Of a stretch of DNA of 64,000 nt, positions 15,948 through 28,411 are shown piece after piece. Within the stretch, counting starts at the first letter, position 1; every line of letters begins with the position of its first letter. The notes under the pieces were generated by a model. It did no database searches, had not been told where the DNA came from, and saw nothing but the letters and a program-made list of their open reading frames with translations. Location of the stretch: NCBI RefSeq assembly GCF_036320655.1, contig NZ_CP143258.1, positions 620,001 through 684,000 of the forward strand, given 5' to 3'. The stretch comes from Porphyromonas pogonae. Lineage in GTDB: Bacteria > Bacteroidota > Bacteroidia > Bacteroidales > Porphyromonadaceae. A program made the position numbers and the translations under genes.

Positions 15948-17939
15948 TTATTCTAAAGCTTTTGCATTAGGTTTAGTAGGCCAATAGGGATTTTGATACA
16001 AATTGGAGTTTTCAGCCGTCTTATCCGGTGATGCAAGCTCCATTTGTCTGTAAGGCAACGGTGCTAAATAGATTGCTTTATATGTATTATAGCCATTGAA
16101 TACTGTATTTGTCGCAACATTCACAATTTGATATGGTCTCAAATACTTACTCAAACTCTTGGCTGATACGTTTGCTTTGGCAGAGCCATCTGCTAATAAT
16201 GTACCACCACCTGTTTCTCCGGGTTTGGGATTGACATATAATTCATTTTTGTACGCTTCGTCCCAGAGATTAAATCCTTCTACTATGTAATTCTTTACTT
16301 GATCCAATGATCTCCAGCGTAAAACATCTTCCCAACGCATTCCTTCACTAACGAACTCATCACGTCTTTCACGTCTGATATTATAAAGAGTAGCATCTGT
16401 AAGTAATTTACCCGCAGAGTAGGCTCCCCAGTCTGCTGTTTCTTTCTGCATATCGGTAGCATTGATGGTTTTCCTATAATCCTCATCCACTCCGGCTCTT
16501 TTGCGAATGTTCTTCCAGTATTTATCAGCCGTAGCGTCTATTGTCTTATTTTTTAGATAAGAAGCTTCGATGTAATTCAGATAAGCTTCTACAGCTCTGT
16601 AAACAGGAGCACCGGCTTGACAAGTAAGGTCAGATCCCGGACCTTCCGAAGGATCATAATTTAAGAACTTACGACTCCTATATCCTGTGACATCTCGAGT
16701 TTCATTGAGATTTATAATATAAGGCACTACAAATGATCCATTTGATTTATTCAGATCTACTGGATCACCCTCTCCGAGAACGAAAAGATTCAATCTGTCA
16801 TCGCGCCCAATTTTGGTGTCACTTATTTTCACATCACCTTTGTAGCCTGAGCGAGCGTCATAGATAGGGTATCCGTTTTTCATAATGAAGCTTTCCATCA
16901 TACTTCTTGTAAGCCCTGTATTTCCTCCTCTACGAATGTATATACTTACTCCATGAGCTACACTTAGATCAGAGTTATACTGTCTCCAAAATATAATCTC
17001 AGGATATTGTCCCATATCTCTTGCGCCAAACATCTCAAAATATGGATTCCAACCGCTAAATTTGCCCCCTTCAGGATTAAACTTACCACTATTCTCCGTG
17101 AGTCTCACTCTCTCAGCAACATCTTTTGAAGCAACCATAGATTGATCAAGGAACCAGTTGATTTCGTTATCAAGATCTATTTTGAAATCTTTGTTGTAGG
17201 CCATTTTTGCTCCGGGCCAATTGGGGCCTCCGGGGACTCGTGGTGTATCACGATGATAAGTAAGGAACGTAGCTTCAAAAAGAGCTACTCTTGACTTCGC
17301 AATCAAGGCCGCATCACGAGTAAGGCGAGTACGATTGAATGCGTTTGTTTTCATCAACAATGCTGCTGAGTCCAGGTCTGAGATGATTTGTCTTGCTACG
17401 ATATTACGTGGAGCCCTTTTCCCGTTTTCAACTAAAACTTCGTCTTTATCAGGTAGAGGTGTCAAAATAATGGGAAAATCCCCGTAAGTTTGGAGTTTGT
17501 CATAGTAAGCCATGGCTCTGAGCATGTAGACTTCCCCAATATAATGCTTGATGTTTTCCGGATTACCGGAGATACTTTTGCTTTTCCATTTAGGGAGTAC
17601 ATTATTCAAGAAATAATTACAACCGCGAATTGTACTCATTCCCAGATTACCATCAGCAGGAACTGTTCTTTTTCCTACTTCAAATCTTGCTAAACTGGCA
17701 TCAGAGGTAGCCTGATTGTCGGTATGGTCATCATAACGTCCAATTCCTGTACTCCAGCCTCCATGAGAATTGAAAATAAAAGGATAGTATGCAATTGGAT
17801 ATGATGCCAAGTCACTTTCTGTATTCAGGTAGTTCTCCGGCCCTACTTCTGATCCTGGCTGTCTATCGAGGAAGTCATTGCATGATACCAGTGATACACA
17901 AGCCAACGTCAATATGAGTGATTTATTTAAGAAATTCAT
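15948..17939 (-). CDS. SusD/RagB-family nutrient-binding outer-membrane lipoprotein
   Basis: This 663-residue protein starts with a lipoprotein signal (LVSCNDFLDRQPGSEVGPENYLNT), the classic SusD opening. Tetratricopeptide-like helices follow (YFLNNVLP, YIGEVYMLRAMAYYDKLQTYGDFPI), and the C-terminal half has RRERRDEFVSEGMRWEDVLRWR, a highly conserved SusD block. SusD-like proteins sit on the cell surface as lids over a SusC transporter and bind glycans or peptides. The gene follows susC by 11 bases. The adjacent galactosidase and hexosaminidase suggest Gal/GlcNAc-containing glycans, but the ligand is inferred only from context. Confidence 0.93.
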   Translation of the reverse strand: MNFLNKSLILTLACVSLVSCNDFLDRQPGSEVGPENYLNTESDLASYPIAYYPFIFNSHGGWSTGIGRYDDHTDNQATSDASLARFEVGKRTVPADGNLGMSTIRGCNYFLNNVLPKWKSKSISGNPENIKHYIGEVYMLRAMAYYDKLQTYGDFPIILTPLPDKDEVLVENGKRAPRNIVARQIISDLDSAALLMKTNAFNRTRLTRDAALIAKSRVALFEATFLTYHRDTPRVPGGPNWPGAKMAYNKDFKIDLDNEINWFLDQSMVASKDVAERVRLTENSGKFNPEGGKFSGWNPYFEMFGARDMGQYPEIIFWRQYNSDLSVAHGVSIYIRRGGNTGLTRSMMESFIMKNGYPIYDARSGYKGDVKISDTKIGRDDRLNLFVLGEGDPVDLNKSNGSFVVPYIINLNETRDVTGYRSRKFLNYDPSEGPGSDLTCQAGAPVYRAVEAYLNYIEASYLKNKTIDATADKYWKNIRKRAGVDEDYRKTINATDMQKETADWGAYSAGKLLTDATLYNIRRERRDEFVSEGMRWEDVLRWRSLDQVKNYIVEGFNLWDEAYKNELYVNPKPGETGGGTLLADGSAKANVSAKSLSKYLRPYQIVNVATNTVFNGYNTYKAIYLAPLPYRQMELASPDKTAENSNLYQNPYWPTKPNAKALE

Positions 17940-17950
17940 CTTCAGTCAAA

Positions 17951-20900
17951 TTAGAAATTAACATTTACGCCTAATGAAATAACTTTGCTAAGCGGGTATA
18001 TTTTACCAGGGCCCCAATCTCCGCCTAATAATTCAGGATCAAATATTCCCGAAATTTTGGACTTTGTAAAGAGATTATCTCCGGAAATATAAATGCGTAA
18101 GTTTTGCATATAAAGCTTTGATACCCATGCTTGAGGCAGTGAATAACCCAATTGTATATTCTTTAATCTCAGGTATGAGGCATCTTGGAGATATTTGGTT
18201 TGAGTTGCTTGGTTTTTGCCATCACCAAATATGGGTCTTGGGTAATAAGCATCCGTATTGGCTCCGAGCTCATGACCTTCAGCACGGAAGAAATCCCAGT
18301 GTTTGGTAAATCCTGCTGATTGCCACATGCCTCCTGATGCACCCCAGAAGTAAGGCCCACCTAAAACATAGTCACGCTTACCTACTCCTTGTAAGAAGAC
18401 TCTTAGATCTATGCCTTTCCAAGCAGCATCCAGTGTGATACCATACTTGTATCTTGGTGTAGAGTTTCCGATAACGGTGAGGTCGCCATGATCGTTCAGA
18501 GTATTTTTACCACTGTTTACCTCTCCATCCCCATTCATATCTTTGTACATCACATCACCAGCACTCCATTTGCTACCCCATGAAGGTTTATTCTTTTTGA
18601 GGTGCTCGATGATTTCATTGTCGGTTTTGGCAATACCGGCAGTGGTATAGCCCCAAAGCTCTCCGTTTTTCCTGCCATTGTACCAACTATCCAATGAATA
18701 ATTTTCATTGGGGTATCTAGTTACTCGCTGTTGGTCATCAGAAAGTACTAATTTGGCGCCATAGCTAAAATCGCCCAATTGATCTCTCCACTCTACTTGC
18801 ATTTCCCATCCGTAGGATTCCATATCTGCGTTGTTTACGCGAGGAACGCCTGTGCCTAAAAGGCTTGAAAGTTCCGGAGCCGGACCTATCATGTCTTTGG
18901 TTGTTCTCTTGAAGTAGTCGAAAGAACCTGTTAGTCTCGAATTAAATGCGCTCCAGTCGAGACCAATATTCCAAGATCTTATCTTTTCCCAAGTCATTTC
19001 AGAACTGACAATACCCGGTGCACTCGACGTATTGGGTTTTGCATTATCTACAAGCCAGCTACCGTTAGCAGTCCCAACGGGCATTGATAAGAAGAAAGGA
19101 TATAGGGCATTCGTATTCATGTTTCCAAGCTCACCCCACGAAGCACGTAGCTTCAGTGTGCTTACGTACTCAGAAAGAGGAGTAAAGAAGTCTTCTTTGG
19201 CAATGTTCCATCCAGCTGAGAATGATGGGAAAGTACCCCATGTTTTGTCTCCTACAAAGCGAGATGAGCCATCACGACGAACGTTTGCTTCGAATAAATA
19301 TTTTTCATTGTAATTGTAATTGAATCGAGCAAAGAATCCGACTATGGACCAGTCTCCGTATCCACCCCAAACACTGGGCTTGTCATTTGTTGCTGTGTTT
19401 ATAGAAGGGACGAGTGGAGTTATCAGGTCTTTCTTAGTAATTCCTAAGTCTCTTGATCTCATTAATTCAACATTTGACCCTGCTAAGATTTTGAAGAAAT
19501 GACCTCCAATAGCCTTACTATAATCGGAGTACACGTTAGCTGTCCAGTATTTGGTTTTTACAGCAGACTCTGATACTTCTGATTTGCCGGCATCTCCACC
19601 TGCCCAAGGTGCTGCAAACTCGTGGTTATCCACATCGTATCCATATGTTGGGAGCTTATCCCAGTGATTAAAGTTATTGGTGGTAACATAATTGAATTCA
19701 GCATTGATATTCCATCCCTCCAATGGTCTCAGATTCAATGCCAATGTTTGGTATAACCAGTCTTTTTCATTCTTGTCTTTACCTCCGTTTTCCATCTGCA
19801 ATATCTCATTGCCTTCCATGTAGTGACCATTTGGGTCATATACAGGGTTAGTAGGCCAACGTCTGGCTATATTGTGGAAAAACAGACCTGTCATGTAAGA
19901 AGGTCTTGAGTATGACTCCTGGATCCAACGGGTATTGTAGTCTAGATGTGCCCAATCTGTTATGTCGAAACCAATCTTACCGGACAACGTATATCTATTC
20001 ATCTGATCTTTACCATGGCGGATAAGGCCATTAGCATCAAGATAACTTCCGCTTACCGAGTAGTTAATTTTGTCAGAGCCACCACGTACACTGATATTGT
20101 GTTCATATGATGGCACCCAGCTCTTGTACATTTCTTTGAACCAGTTGGTGTTGGCTCTACTTCCTCCGTACATCAGCCATCTATTATCATTGCCTGCGAA
20201 TGTAAAAGGCTGTGGTTCTTTGATCTTACCACTTTGCCAATCCATATAATTCTGGATTTCTTTCAATGCTGTATCGGAGAACACTGCTCCTTGACCGCCA
20301 TTTTTGGCTGCTTCATTGAAATAACGTGCAAAGTGGTATGAATCCATCATTTCCGGAATTTGGCTAGCCTTGGAAAACCGCATGTTTGTGCTATAATTAA
20401 CTTTGGCTTTTCCATTCATCCCGGATTTAGTTGTAACGAGGATTACTCCAAAGGATGCTCTTGCTCCATAGATAGCACATGAAGCAGCGTCTTTCAGTAC
20501 AGTAAAGGTTTTGATATCATTTGGGTTCAGGGAGTTCAAGTCTCCTTGCACTCCGTCGATAAGAATAAGAGGAGAAGAGTTTGATCCCTGACCAATAGTT
20601 CCTACACCACGGATATTGATACTCATAGAAGAGTTTAACGTTCCTCCCGCATTAGTTGTAGAAAGGTTCAGACCGGGTATTACTCCTTGTAAAGCTTGAG
20701 AGACGTTGTTTACGGGTCTTGCCTCAAAAACTTTTGAGTCTACCTGCGAAACTGCACCTGTCACATTGACTTTCTTCTGAGTTCCGTAGCCCACAACCAC
20801 TACTTCTTGCAGCATCTTGGCGTTGTCCTCCATCACTACATTAATAGTAGTTTTGCCGTTTATGGCTACTTCTAAATTCTTCATCCCGATGTAGGAGAAT

Positions 20901-21133
20901 TCCAATGTAGCATTAGGTTTTACATTGGTGATGGTAAACTTGCCATCTACATCAGTGTTTGCACCATTGGTGGTGCCTTTAACTCGTACACTAACTCCGA
21001 TAAGCGGTTCCTTTTGGCCGTCTGTCACAGTCCCTTTTACGGTTATTGTGCTTTGAGCAAATGCAGAAACAGAGCTTAGAGTCATTAATAGGATGAGATA
21101 CAATCTCATTCCATGACGTAAAAGTTTCTTCAT
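17951..21133 (-). CDS. SusC/RagA-family TonB-linked outer-membrane transporter
   Basis: At 1060 residues this is a full-length SusC-type receptor. In order it has a signal peptide ending SAFAQ, a carboxypeptidase-regulatory-like beta-sandwich (TVKGTVTDGQKEPLIGVSVRVKG), the plug with VVVGYGTQKKVNVTGAVSQ and LKDAASCAIYGARASFGVI, then a 22-strand barrel ending in a C-terminal strand LGVNVNF. It imports oligomers bound by the SusD partner, driven by TonB. No sigma/anti-sigma or hybrid two-component regulator lies next to it in the window, so local regulation is not evident. A candidate -7 box lies about 150 bases upstream. Confidence 0.95.
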   Translation of the reverse strand: MKKLLRHGMRLYLILLMTLSSVSAFAQSTITVKGTVTDGQKEPLIGVSVRVKGTTNGANTDVDGKFTITNVKPNATLEFSYIGMKNLEVAINGKTTINVVMEDNAKMLQEVVVVGYGTQKKVNVTGAVSQVDSKVFEARPVNNVSQALQGVIPGLNLSTTNAGGTLNSSMSINIRGVGTIGQGSNSSPLILIDGVQGDLNSLNPNDIKTFTVLKDAASCAIYGARASFGVILVTTKSGMNGKAKVNYSTNMRFSKASQIPEMMDSYHFARYFNEAAKNGGQGAVFSDTALKEIQNYMDWQSGKIKEPQPFTFAGNDNRWLMYGGSRANTNWFKEMYKSWVPSYEHNISVRGGSDKINYSVSGSYLDANGLIRHGKDQMNRYTLSGKIGFDITDWAHLDYNTRWIQESYSRPSYMTGLFFHNIARRWPTNPVYDPNGHYMEGNEILQMENGGKDKNEKDWLYQTLALNLRPLEGWNINAEFNYVTTNNFNHWDKLPTYGYDVDNHEFAAPWAGGDAGKSEVSESAVKTKYWTANVYSDYSKAIGGHFFKILAGSNVELMRSRDLGITKKDLITPLVPSINTATNDKPSVWGGYGDWSIVGFFARFNYNYNEKYLFEANVRRDGSSRFVGDKTWGTFPSFSAGWNIAKEDFFTPLSEYVSTLKLRASWGELGNMNTNALYPFFLSMPVGTANGSWLVDNAKPNTSSAPGIVSSEMTWEKIRSWNIGLDWSAFNSRLTGSFDYFKRTTKDMIGPAPELSSLLGTGVPRVNNADMESYGWEMQVEWRDQLGDFSYGAKLVLSDDQQRVTRYPNENYSLDSWYNGRKNGELWGYTTAGIAKTDNEIIEHLKKNKPSWGSKWSAGDVMYKDMNGDGEVNSGKNTLNDHGDLTVIGNSTPRYKYGITLDAAWKGIDLRVFLQGVGKRDYVLGGPYFWGASGGMWQSAGFTKHWDFFRAEGHELGANTDAYYPRPIFGDGKNQATQTKYLQDASYLRLKNIQLGYSLPQAWVSKLYMQNLRIYISGDNLFTKSKISGIFDPELLGGDWGPGKIYPLSKVISLGVNVNF

Positions 21134-21849
21134 ATCCGAATGTTTAATTGTGAAAGAAATATGATTATTCTATTGTGAAATAGCGTAGATGATGAGTGAA
21201 ATATACCTTTGTTTATGCTGAGTGAAGACTTAGTCATAATGAAGATTGATGTCTAATAAATAGTTCTTTGTCTCTTTTTTCTGTGCAAATATAATTTATA
21301 TTTTGTAATATGCATCTTGTTATAAATTTATATTTATTAATCAAGCCGAGGTTGGTATATATAAATAAAAATGATCCGAAGGTAGTATCTAATTTAAAAA
21401 ATATAAATAAGTTTATTAATAAGTGACGGAATGCCCTTCCTTTTATTAAAATAATGACAAGTAAAAATAGGGTCTTTGTTGAAATTAAGAAATGTGGCTG
21501 TACCTATCCTTTTATAATAAATCGATAAGTTTTGTTTTTTTTTATCGTAAATATTTTTAATAAGATGAAGGGGCATTAAGGAGCTGCTATAATGGCCTTT
21601 TAATTGATTTAAGCCAATATTTTTTTATAATTATGTCGATCTTTAACATTAATTATGATTTTCAAAGATTGATTTATCATTAATGGATTTCTTCATTTTT
21701 GTTTATATTCTGGTGGATAAGATTGTTTTATAAGAAATTGGGTTGATTTTTTATTTTTCTCCGGTGATTTTTTGGGGGAGAATAATTTTATCATAAAGCA
21801 ATAAGAAGATATGGACAAATACTGCATCCTTAAAATTCAAAACAGTTTA
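21134..21849. other. AT-rich spacer between susC and the galactosidase gene
   Basis: This 716-base spacer is very AT-rich. It holds the susC leader and a candidate -7 box (21286-21293). Only a short, low-complexity open frame is seen on the minus strand (21394-21576) and it lacks gene-like features. No hairpin with a clean T-run was noticed for the galactosidase. Confidence 0.5.
21286..21293 (-). promoter_or_regulatory. Candidate -7 box for the susC-susD operon
   Basis: On the minus strand this reads TATATTTG and would give a leader of about 150 bases. A matching -33 TTTG is not clear. Confidence 0.45.
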
Positions 21850-24945
<3,096 letters not shown>

Positions 24946-25111
24946 TTAGGGATGATGTGTTTGTTTATGCTTTTTGCTGCTTTCTTTTCATTTTGTGTCT
25001 CTTTAATCTCATTTCTTTCCTATAAATCCCAATACTAAAGATATGGAGTAGGGGAACCATCAAGAAGGAAATATTGTAATTAAAAATTCAAAACAGCATC
25101 TTGATTTATTA

Positions 25112-27457
25112 CTATTCGATAATCACCTCGTCAAAACAGACTCGGGATTCTTGTCCGGGACGTACATGGTTCGGCGGACAACATCCGGCTCCTTCTGCCG
25201 TCACACGCACATAACGCGCACACGTTTGTTTCATTTTCACTGTGATGTCTTCAATGAAAGTACCTTCTTGGAATATTTCTGAAGGAGCAAAGCCCAATCC
25301 TCCCACATCATGAAATATTATGTTATCATCGGATACTTCTACTCGAATGGCTTTCGGTTTATGTACGCCCATTCCGTAATTTGTAATACATTCGATAATG
25401 CAAGAACTTATTTTCTCCTGTCGTTGCAAATCGATAGTAAAAGAAACAAGACCATTTTTCATGTTGCTAAACCATTCAAAGTCGGTTTGCTTTAGACTTC
25501 CCCGAACGCCATTTGTCAATACATTATCAATTGGTTGGATGCCTATCACAGGTTTTCCGGTAGCTTTATTACAAATAATGGGTAATCTAAGGGTTTTGCC
25601 CATCTGCCTGCCATCTGCAAAAGTAGCAGCTTTGATCCCCTGTACATCCTTTACAATCAAGGGTTCTGTGTATAACTGCGAATCTGATGTAGGTTCCTGT
25701 CCATTGGTGGTCAAGCGTATCTCCACATCCGGGCGGATGCACTCCAGTAGCACTTTGAGCATCCCTCGCTCCGGTATCACTTTATGCTGAATATTGTACA
25801 TGGAACGAGCATAAACTATTCCCTTCTTGTCCAAATGTGCATTATACTTATCCATAGCTTTCAGAAATGAAGCCCAATCTTTCTTTTCCGGTTGTGTCCA
25901 AGTAACTTCTGCCAATGCAGCCAAGCGTGGGAACACGAGATAATCAACATCCTCAGGTCTGTTACAAAACTCTGTCCACAAGGAGGCTTGTACGCCCATC
26001 AAAAGAGAAGCATATTCCGGTTTCCAACCTTTTTGTATCGGCTCATAATCATACACGTCTTGGAGCGTGTTATTGCCAAAGTAGGTTAGTGGTTCGAACC
26101 ATTGCGGTCCTTGATAACGAATCAGGTACATCACACGTGCCGGAGTCATAATGAAACGATGCCCTTTCTCTGCCGCTTTCAGAGCAGCTTGTCCATAACC
26201 TTGCCAACCCAGAATGATAATCCCCTTGGGCAGGAAACTGCTATTGGTCAATTCATCCCACCCAATCACTTCACGGCCTTTACTGCACACATAATCACTG
26301 ATGCGCTTCATGAAATATCCTTGCAGATCTTCTTCATCTTTGAGATTCTCACGCTTCATTCGTGCCTGACATAATGAACATTGTTTCCAGTATTTTTTCC
26401 GAGCCTCGTCTCCGCCGATATGGATATAGCGCGAAGGGAACAATGCCAAGACTTCATCAAACACGTTTTCCAAGAAAGTAAATACACTGTCATTTCCGGC
26501 ACAAAAAATAATATCGGAATTATTTCCTCCCAAACCGGGCAATACACCTATATAATCCTTTACCACGGGGCATGCTAATTTAGGATAAGCCGCCAAAGCC
26601 GCATTGCTATGAGCTGGCACATCGATTTCAGGTACTATCTCGATCTGACGCTCAGTAGCGTAAGCTACCATTTCTTTGATATCTTCTTGTGTGTAAAAAC
26701 CTCCTATAGGAGTAGGTTCTCCGGGGTTCGGATTACGACGGCTGGGAAACGGTACATCCATATGATCGACCCTCCACGCTCCGATATCCGTCAGGCGAGG
26801 GTATTTCTTTATTTCTATACGCCATCCATTATCATCGGTCAAATGGAGATGAAGTATGTTAATCTTAAGCATGCCCATACAATCTATAATTCGCATCACA
26901 TTTTCTTTAGGGATAAAAAATCGTGATACATCCAATAGTAAAGCCCGGTATTCAAAGCGCGGTTCGTCCCGAATACTCATTACCGGAATCTTCCATTCCA
27001 TGTGTGACCCAAAAGTATTTTTTTCTTCGATAGATGCCGGAAGCAACTGACGTATCGTCTGTAAAGCATAAAAGAAGCCTTTTATATCAGAGGCCTTAAT
27101 GAGTATCGTTTTTTGTAAAACATCTAGTGAGTAGGCTTCACTTTTCAGAGAACTATCTGTTTCGAAACGGATATTTGCTCCCTCCTTTTTCCCTACGTTT
27201 AGCTTTGGAGTAAAGCCGGCAGCATGTGTAAATAAGTCTATGAAGCTATTAGCAATTAAGGCTTGTTCGGCGCTTTCTACGGAAAACACCGTTTTATCAG
27301 TAAAAATAAAATTTCCATCACCAGGTACTACCTGCATTGGACGGGGGACTAGAGATATATTAGATACCGGTTTGCAGGTACCGCACCCGAATGCTATGGG
27401 GGATAAAATTATCACCCATAATATAAATATATATCTTGTTATAGCGTGTTTTATCAT
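25112..27457 (-). CDS. GH20 beta-N-acetylhexosaminidase lipoprotein
   Basis: This 781-residue protein has a lipoprotein-like signal (SPIAFGC, Cys25), a GH20 N-terminal domain (LVPRPMQVVPGDGNF), a catalytic barrel with the Asp350-Glu351 pair in HIGGDEARKKYW and WRIEIKKYPRLTDIGAWR, a small chitobiase-type domain and a C-terminal discoidin-like (F5/8 type C) domain from about residue 640. It would remove terminal GlcNAc/GalNAc from host glycans using substrate-assisted catalysis. I chose the ATG at 27457 because a perfect TTTG-N19-TATCTTTG promoter ends about 25 bases upstream. The leader and start strongly resemble the transposase leader of the IS at 8378-9806, so the gene seems to be expressed from a relict IS end. 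Confidence 0.92.
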   Translation of the reverse strand: MIKHAITRYIFILWVIILSPIAFGCGTCKPVSNISLVPRPMQVVPGDGNFIFTDKTVFSVESAEQALIANSFIDLFTHAAGFTPKLNVGKKEGANIRFETDSSLKSEAYSLDVLQKTILIKASDIKGFFYALQTIRQLLPASIEEKNTFGSHMEWKIPVMSIRDEPRFEYRALLLDVSRFFIPKENVMRIIDCMGMLKINILHLHLTDDNGWRIEIKKYPRLTDIGAWRVDHMDVPFPSRRNPNPGEPTPIGGFYTQEDIKEMVAYATERQIEIVPEIDVPAHSNAALAAYPKLACPVVKDYIGVLPGLGGNNSDIIFCAGNDSVFTFLENVFDEVLALFPSRYIHIGGDEARKKYWKQCSLCQARMKRENLKDEEDLQGYFMKRISDYVCSKGREVIGWDELTNSSFLPKGIIILGWQGYGQAALKAAEKGHRFIMTPARVMYLIRYQGPQWFEPLTYFGNNTLQDVYDYEPIQKGWKPEYASLLMGVQASLWTEFCNRPEDVDYLVFPRLAALAEVTWTQPEKKDWASFLKAMDKYNAHLDKKGIVYARSMYNIQHKVIPERGMLKVLLECIRPDVEIRLTTNGQEPTSDSQLYTEPLIVKDVQGIKAATFADGRQMGKTLRLPIICNKATGKPVIGIQPIDNVLTNGVRGSLKQTDFEWFSNMKNGLVSFTIDLQRQEKISSCIIECITNYGMGVHKPKAIRVEVSDDNIIFHDVGGLGFAPSEIFQEGTFIEDITVKMKQTCARYVRVTAEGAGCCPPNHVRPGQESRVCFDEVIIE

Positions 27458-27569
27458 AAAAATCAGCAATTTCTTAGATCTCAAAGATACTCAAATATCC
27501 AGATTTGTCAAAGAATATTCATGTGTATATTATTGGTAGTCAATATGTCGTGTATTTTTAAGGGGCGAT
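27455..27569 (-). mobile_element. Relict IS end (terminal repeat, promoter, leader) fused to the GH20 gene
   Basis: Reading the minus strand from 27569, the sequence shows TCGCCCCTTAAAA (the IS terminal repeat), then TCTTTGACAAATCTG, TATCTTTG and GATTTTTATGATA. The intact IS at 8378-9806 has the matching blocks in the same order and almost the same spacing from its right end at 9806 (ATG at offset 114 in the IS, 113 here). Similarity stops soon after the start codon. A diverged IS end therefore supplies the promoter and leader. Confidence 0.8.
27482..27512 (-). promoter_or_regulatory. GH20 promoter (IS-derived)
   Basis: TTTG, 19 bases and TATCTTTG form a consensus-perfect Bacteroidetes promoter on the minus strand, with a leader of about 25 bases to the ATG at 27457. 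Confidence 0.75.
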
Positions 27570-27573
27570 GTTA

Positions 27574-27810
27574 TATCTTTGAATTTGTATGAACACCTTT
27601 TTATATCAAATTATATTATAACAGAAATGAATACTACTTCAATAATATATTTCACGATATACATAATATTGATTTCCAGGGCATTTCATCCTGTCAAACA
27701 GGACCGGTAAAAAAGAAATATCAAATTGTCAGAATGTAAAGAAACAGAAAATTATAACGATAGAAAAACCGCAAATGGGTATAACCATATCCCGTTTGCG
27801 GTTTTTCTAT
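27574..27810 (+). ncRNA. Possible small transcription unit with a 27-codon peptide frame
   Basis: A -7-like box TATCTTTG (27574-27581) precedes a 27-codon hydrophobic frame starting ATG at 27627 and stopping at 27708-27710 (MNTTSIIYFTIYIIL at its start). A 20-bp-stem terminator closes the unit at 27760-27810. No larger gene is present. It may encode a small RNA or small membrane peptide. No -33 box is clear, so the call is tentative. Confidence 0.35.
27760..27810. terminator. Strong hairpin, 20-bp stem
   Basis: ATAGAAAAACCGCAAATGGG (27760-27779) pairs with CCCGTTTGCGGTTTTTCTAT (27791-27810), one G-T pair, 11-base loop. The T5 run lies inside the right arm, so it can terminate transcription from either side. 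Confidence 0.8.
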
Positions 27811-27837
27811 CCTGAATTGCCCCTAAAGCATTTATAT

Positions 27838-27925
27838 CAATCTTTGAGAACGACTTCCTCAATCTTTGAACTTGACGGAGCCAATCTTTGAATTTGACGG
27901 AGTCGAAGTTTGAACCATATAAATC
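27838..27925. repeat. Degenerate 22-bp tandem repeat, array 1
   Basis: The motif CAATCTTTGA starts at 27838, 27860 and 27882, exactly 22 bases apart, the last two copies followed by a similar TTGACGGAG; a weaker fourth unit (AGTTTGAA) begins near 27904. It is intergenic between the small unit above and porX. Confidence 0.75.
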
Positions 27926-28285
27926 GTTCTTTTTGCAGAAAAAAACTAATATTTATGAGTAAACTAATGATTTATTTTAACCTGAATCAAGTTTACTATG
28001 GAACTATAATGACAGCATAACTTGGGCATTTCGATCTTTTTTTGAGGGGGAGATATTTATTGGGGGCATTTATTTCAAAATGATAATTCCTTTTTGTGGG
28101 TGAATCACCCCGGACAGGTAAAAAGTAGCCTTTGAGCCTCCCCTAAGGCAAAGTGCACCCTCCTCCTATACATTTAAGTAATATTCAACCAATAGTTATG
28201 GAGCTATTAGGATTATTCTTGTGGATATACTAAGAGAGCCTTCTTTTTCACCGGATGTGACAAGATGCAGTACACCATATATTGA

Positions 28286-28411
28286 TTACAGATCTTTGTT
28301 TCTGAAATGGCGGTTGCGTCTCTTTTTGGCCGAATTGTAATATTGGAAATAAGCTAATACCAATACCAGCACTAACAAGATTATGAATATGAATAGAAAC
28401 ACTTGTGACAT
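28286..28411 (-). CDS. 41-residue single-pass membrane protein
   Basis: A short frame on the minus strand encodes MSQVFLFIFIILLVLVLVL, a continuous membrane helix, followed by AYFQYYNSAKKRRNRHF and a stop. The hydrophobic helix followed by a strongly basic tail is typical of a small inner-membrane protein with the tail in the cytoplasm. It is isolated and no homologue is recognised. No Shine-Dalgarno is seen, which is common in Bacteroidetes. Confidence 0.5.
   Translation of the reverse strand: MSQVFLFIFIILLVLVLVLAYFQYYNSAKKRRNRHFRNKDL

Noticed and set aside
21394-21576. 60-codon frame in the susC upstream spacer
   Set aside because: Lys/Asn/Ile-rich product as expected from AT-rich non-coding DNA, with no promoter or conserved motif.
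26092-26101. GGTTCGAACC, resembling a tRNA T-arm
   Set aside because: It lies inside the GH20 coding sequence, and no cloverleaf can be built around it.
27811-27833. GCCCCTAAA as a second IS-type terminal repeat that would pair with the relict end at 27569
   Set aside because: The match to GCCCCTTAAAA is short and imperfect, the neighbouring bases do not extend it, and no flanking duplication is seen.
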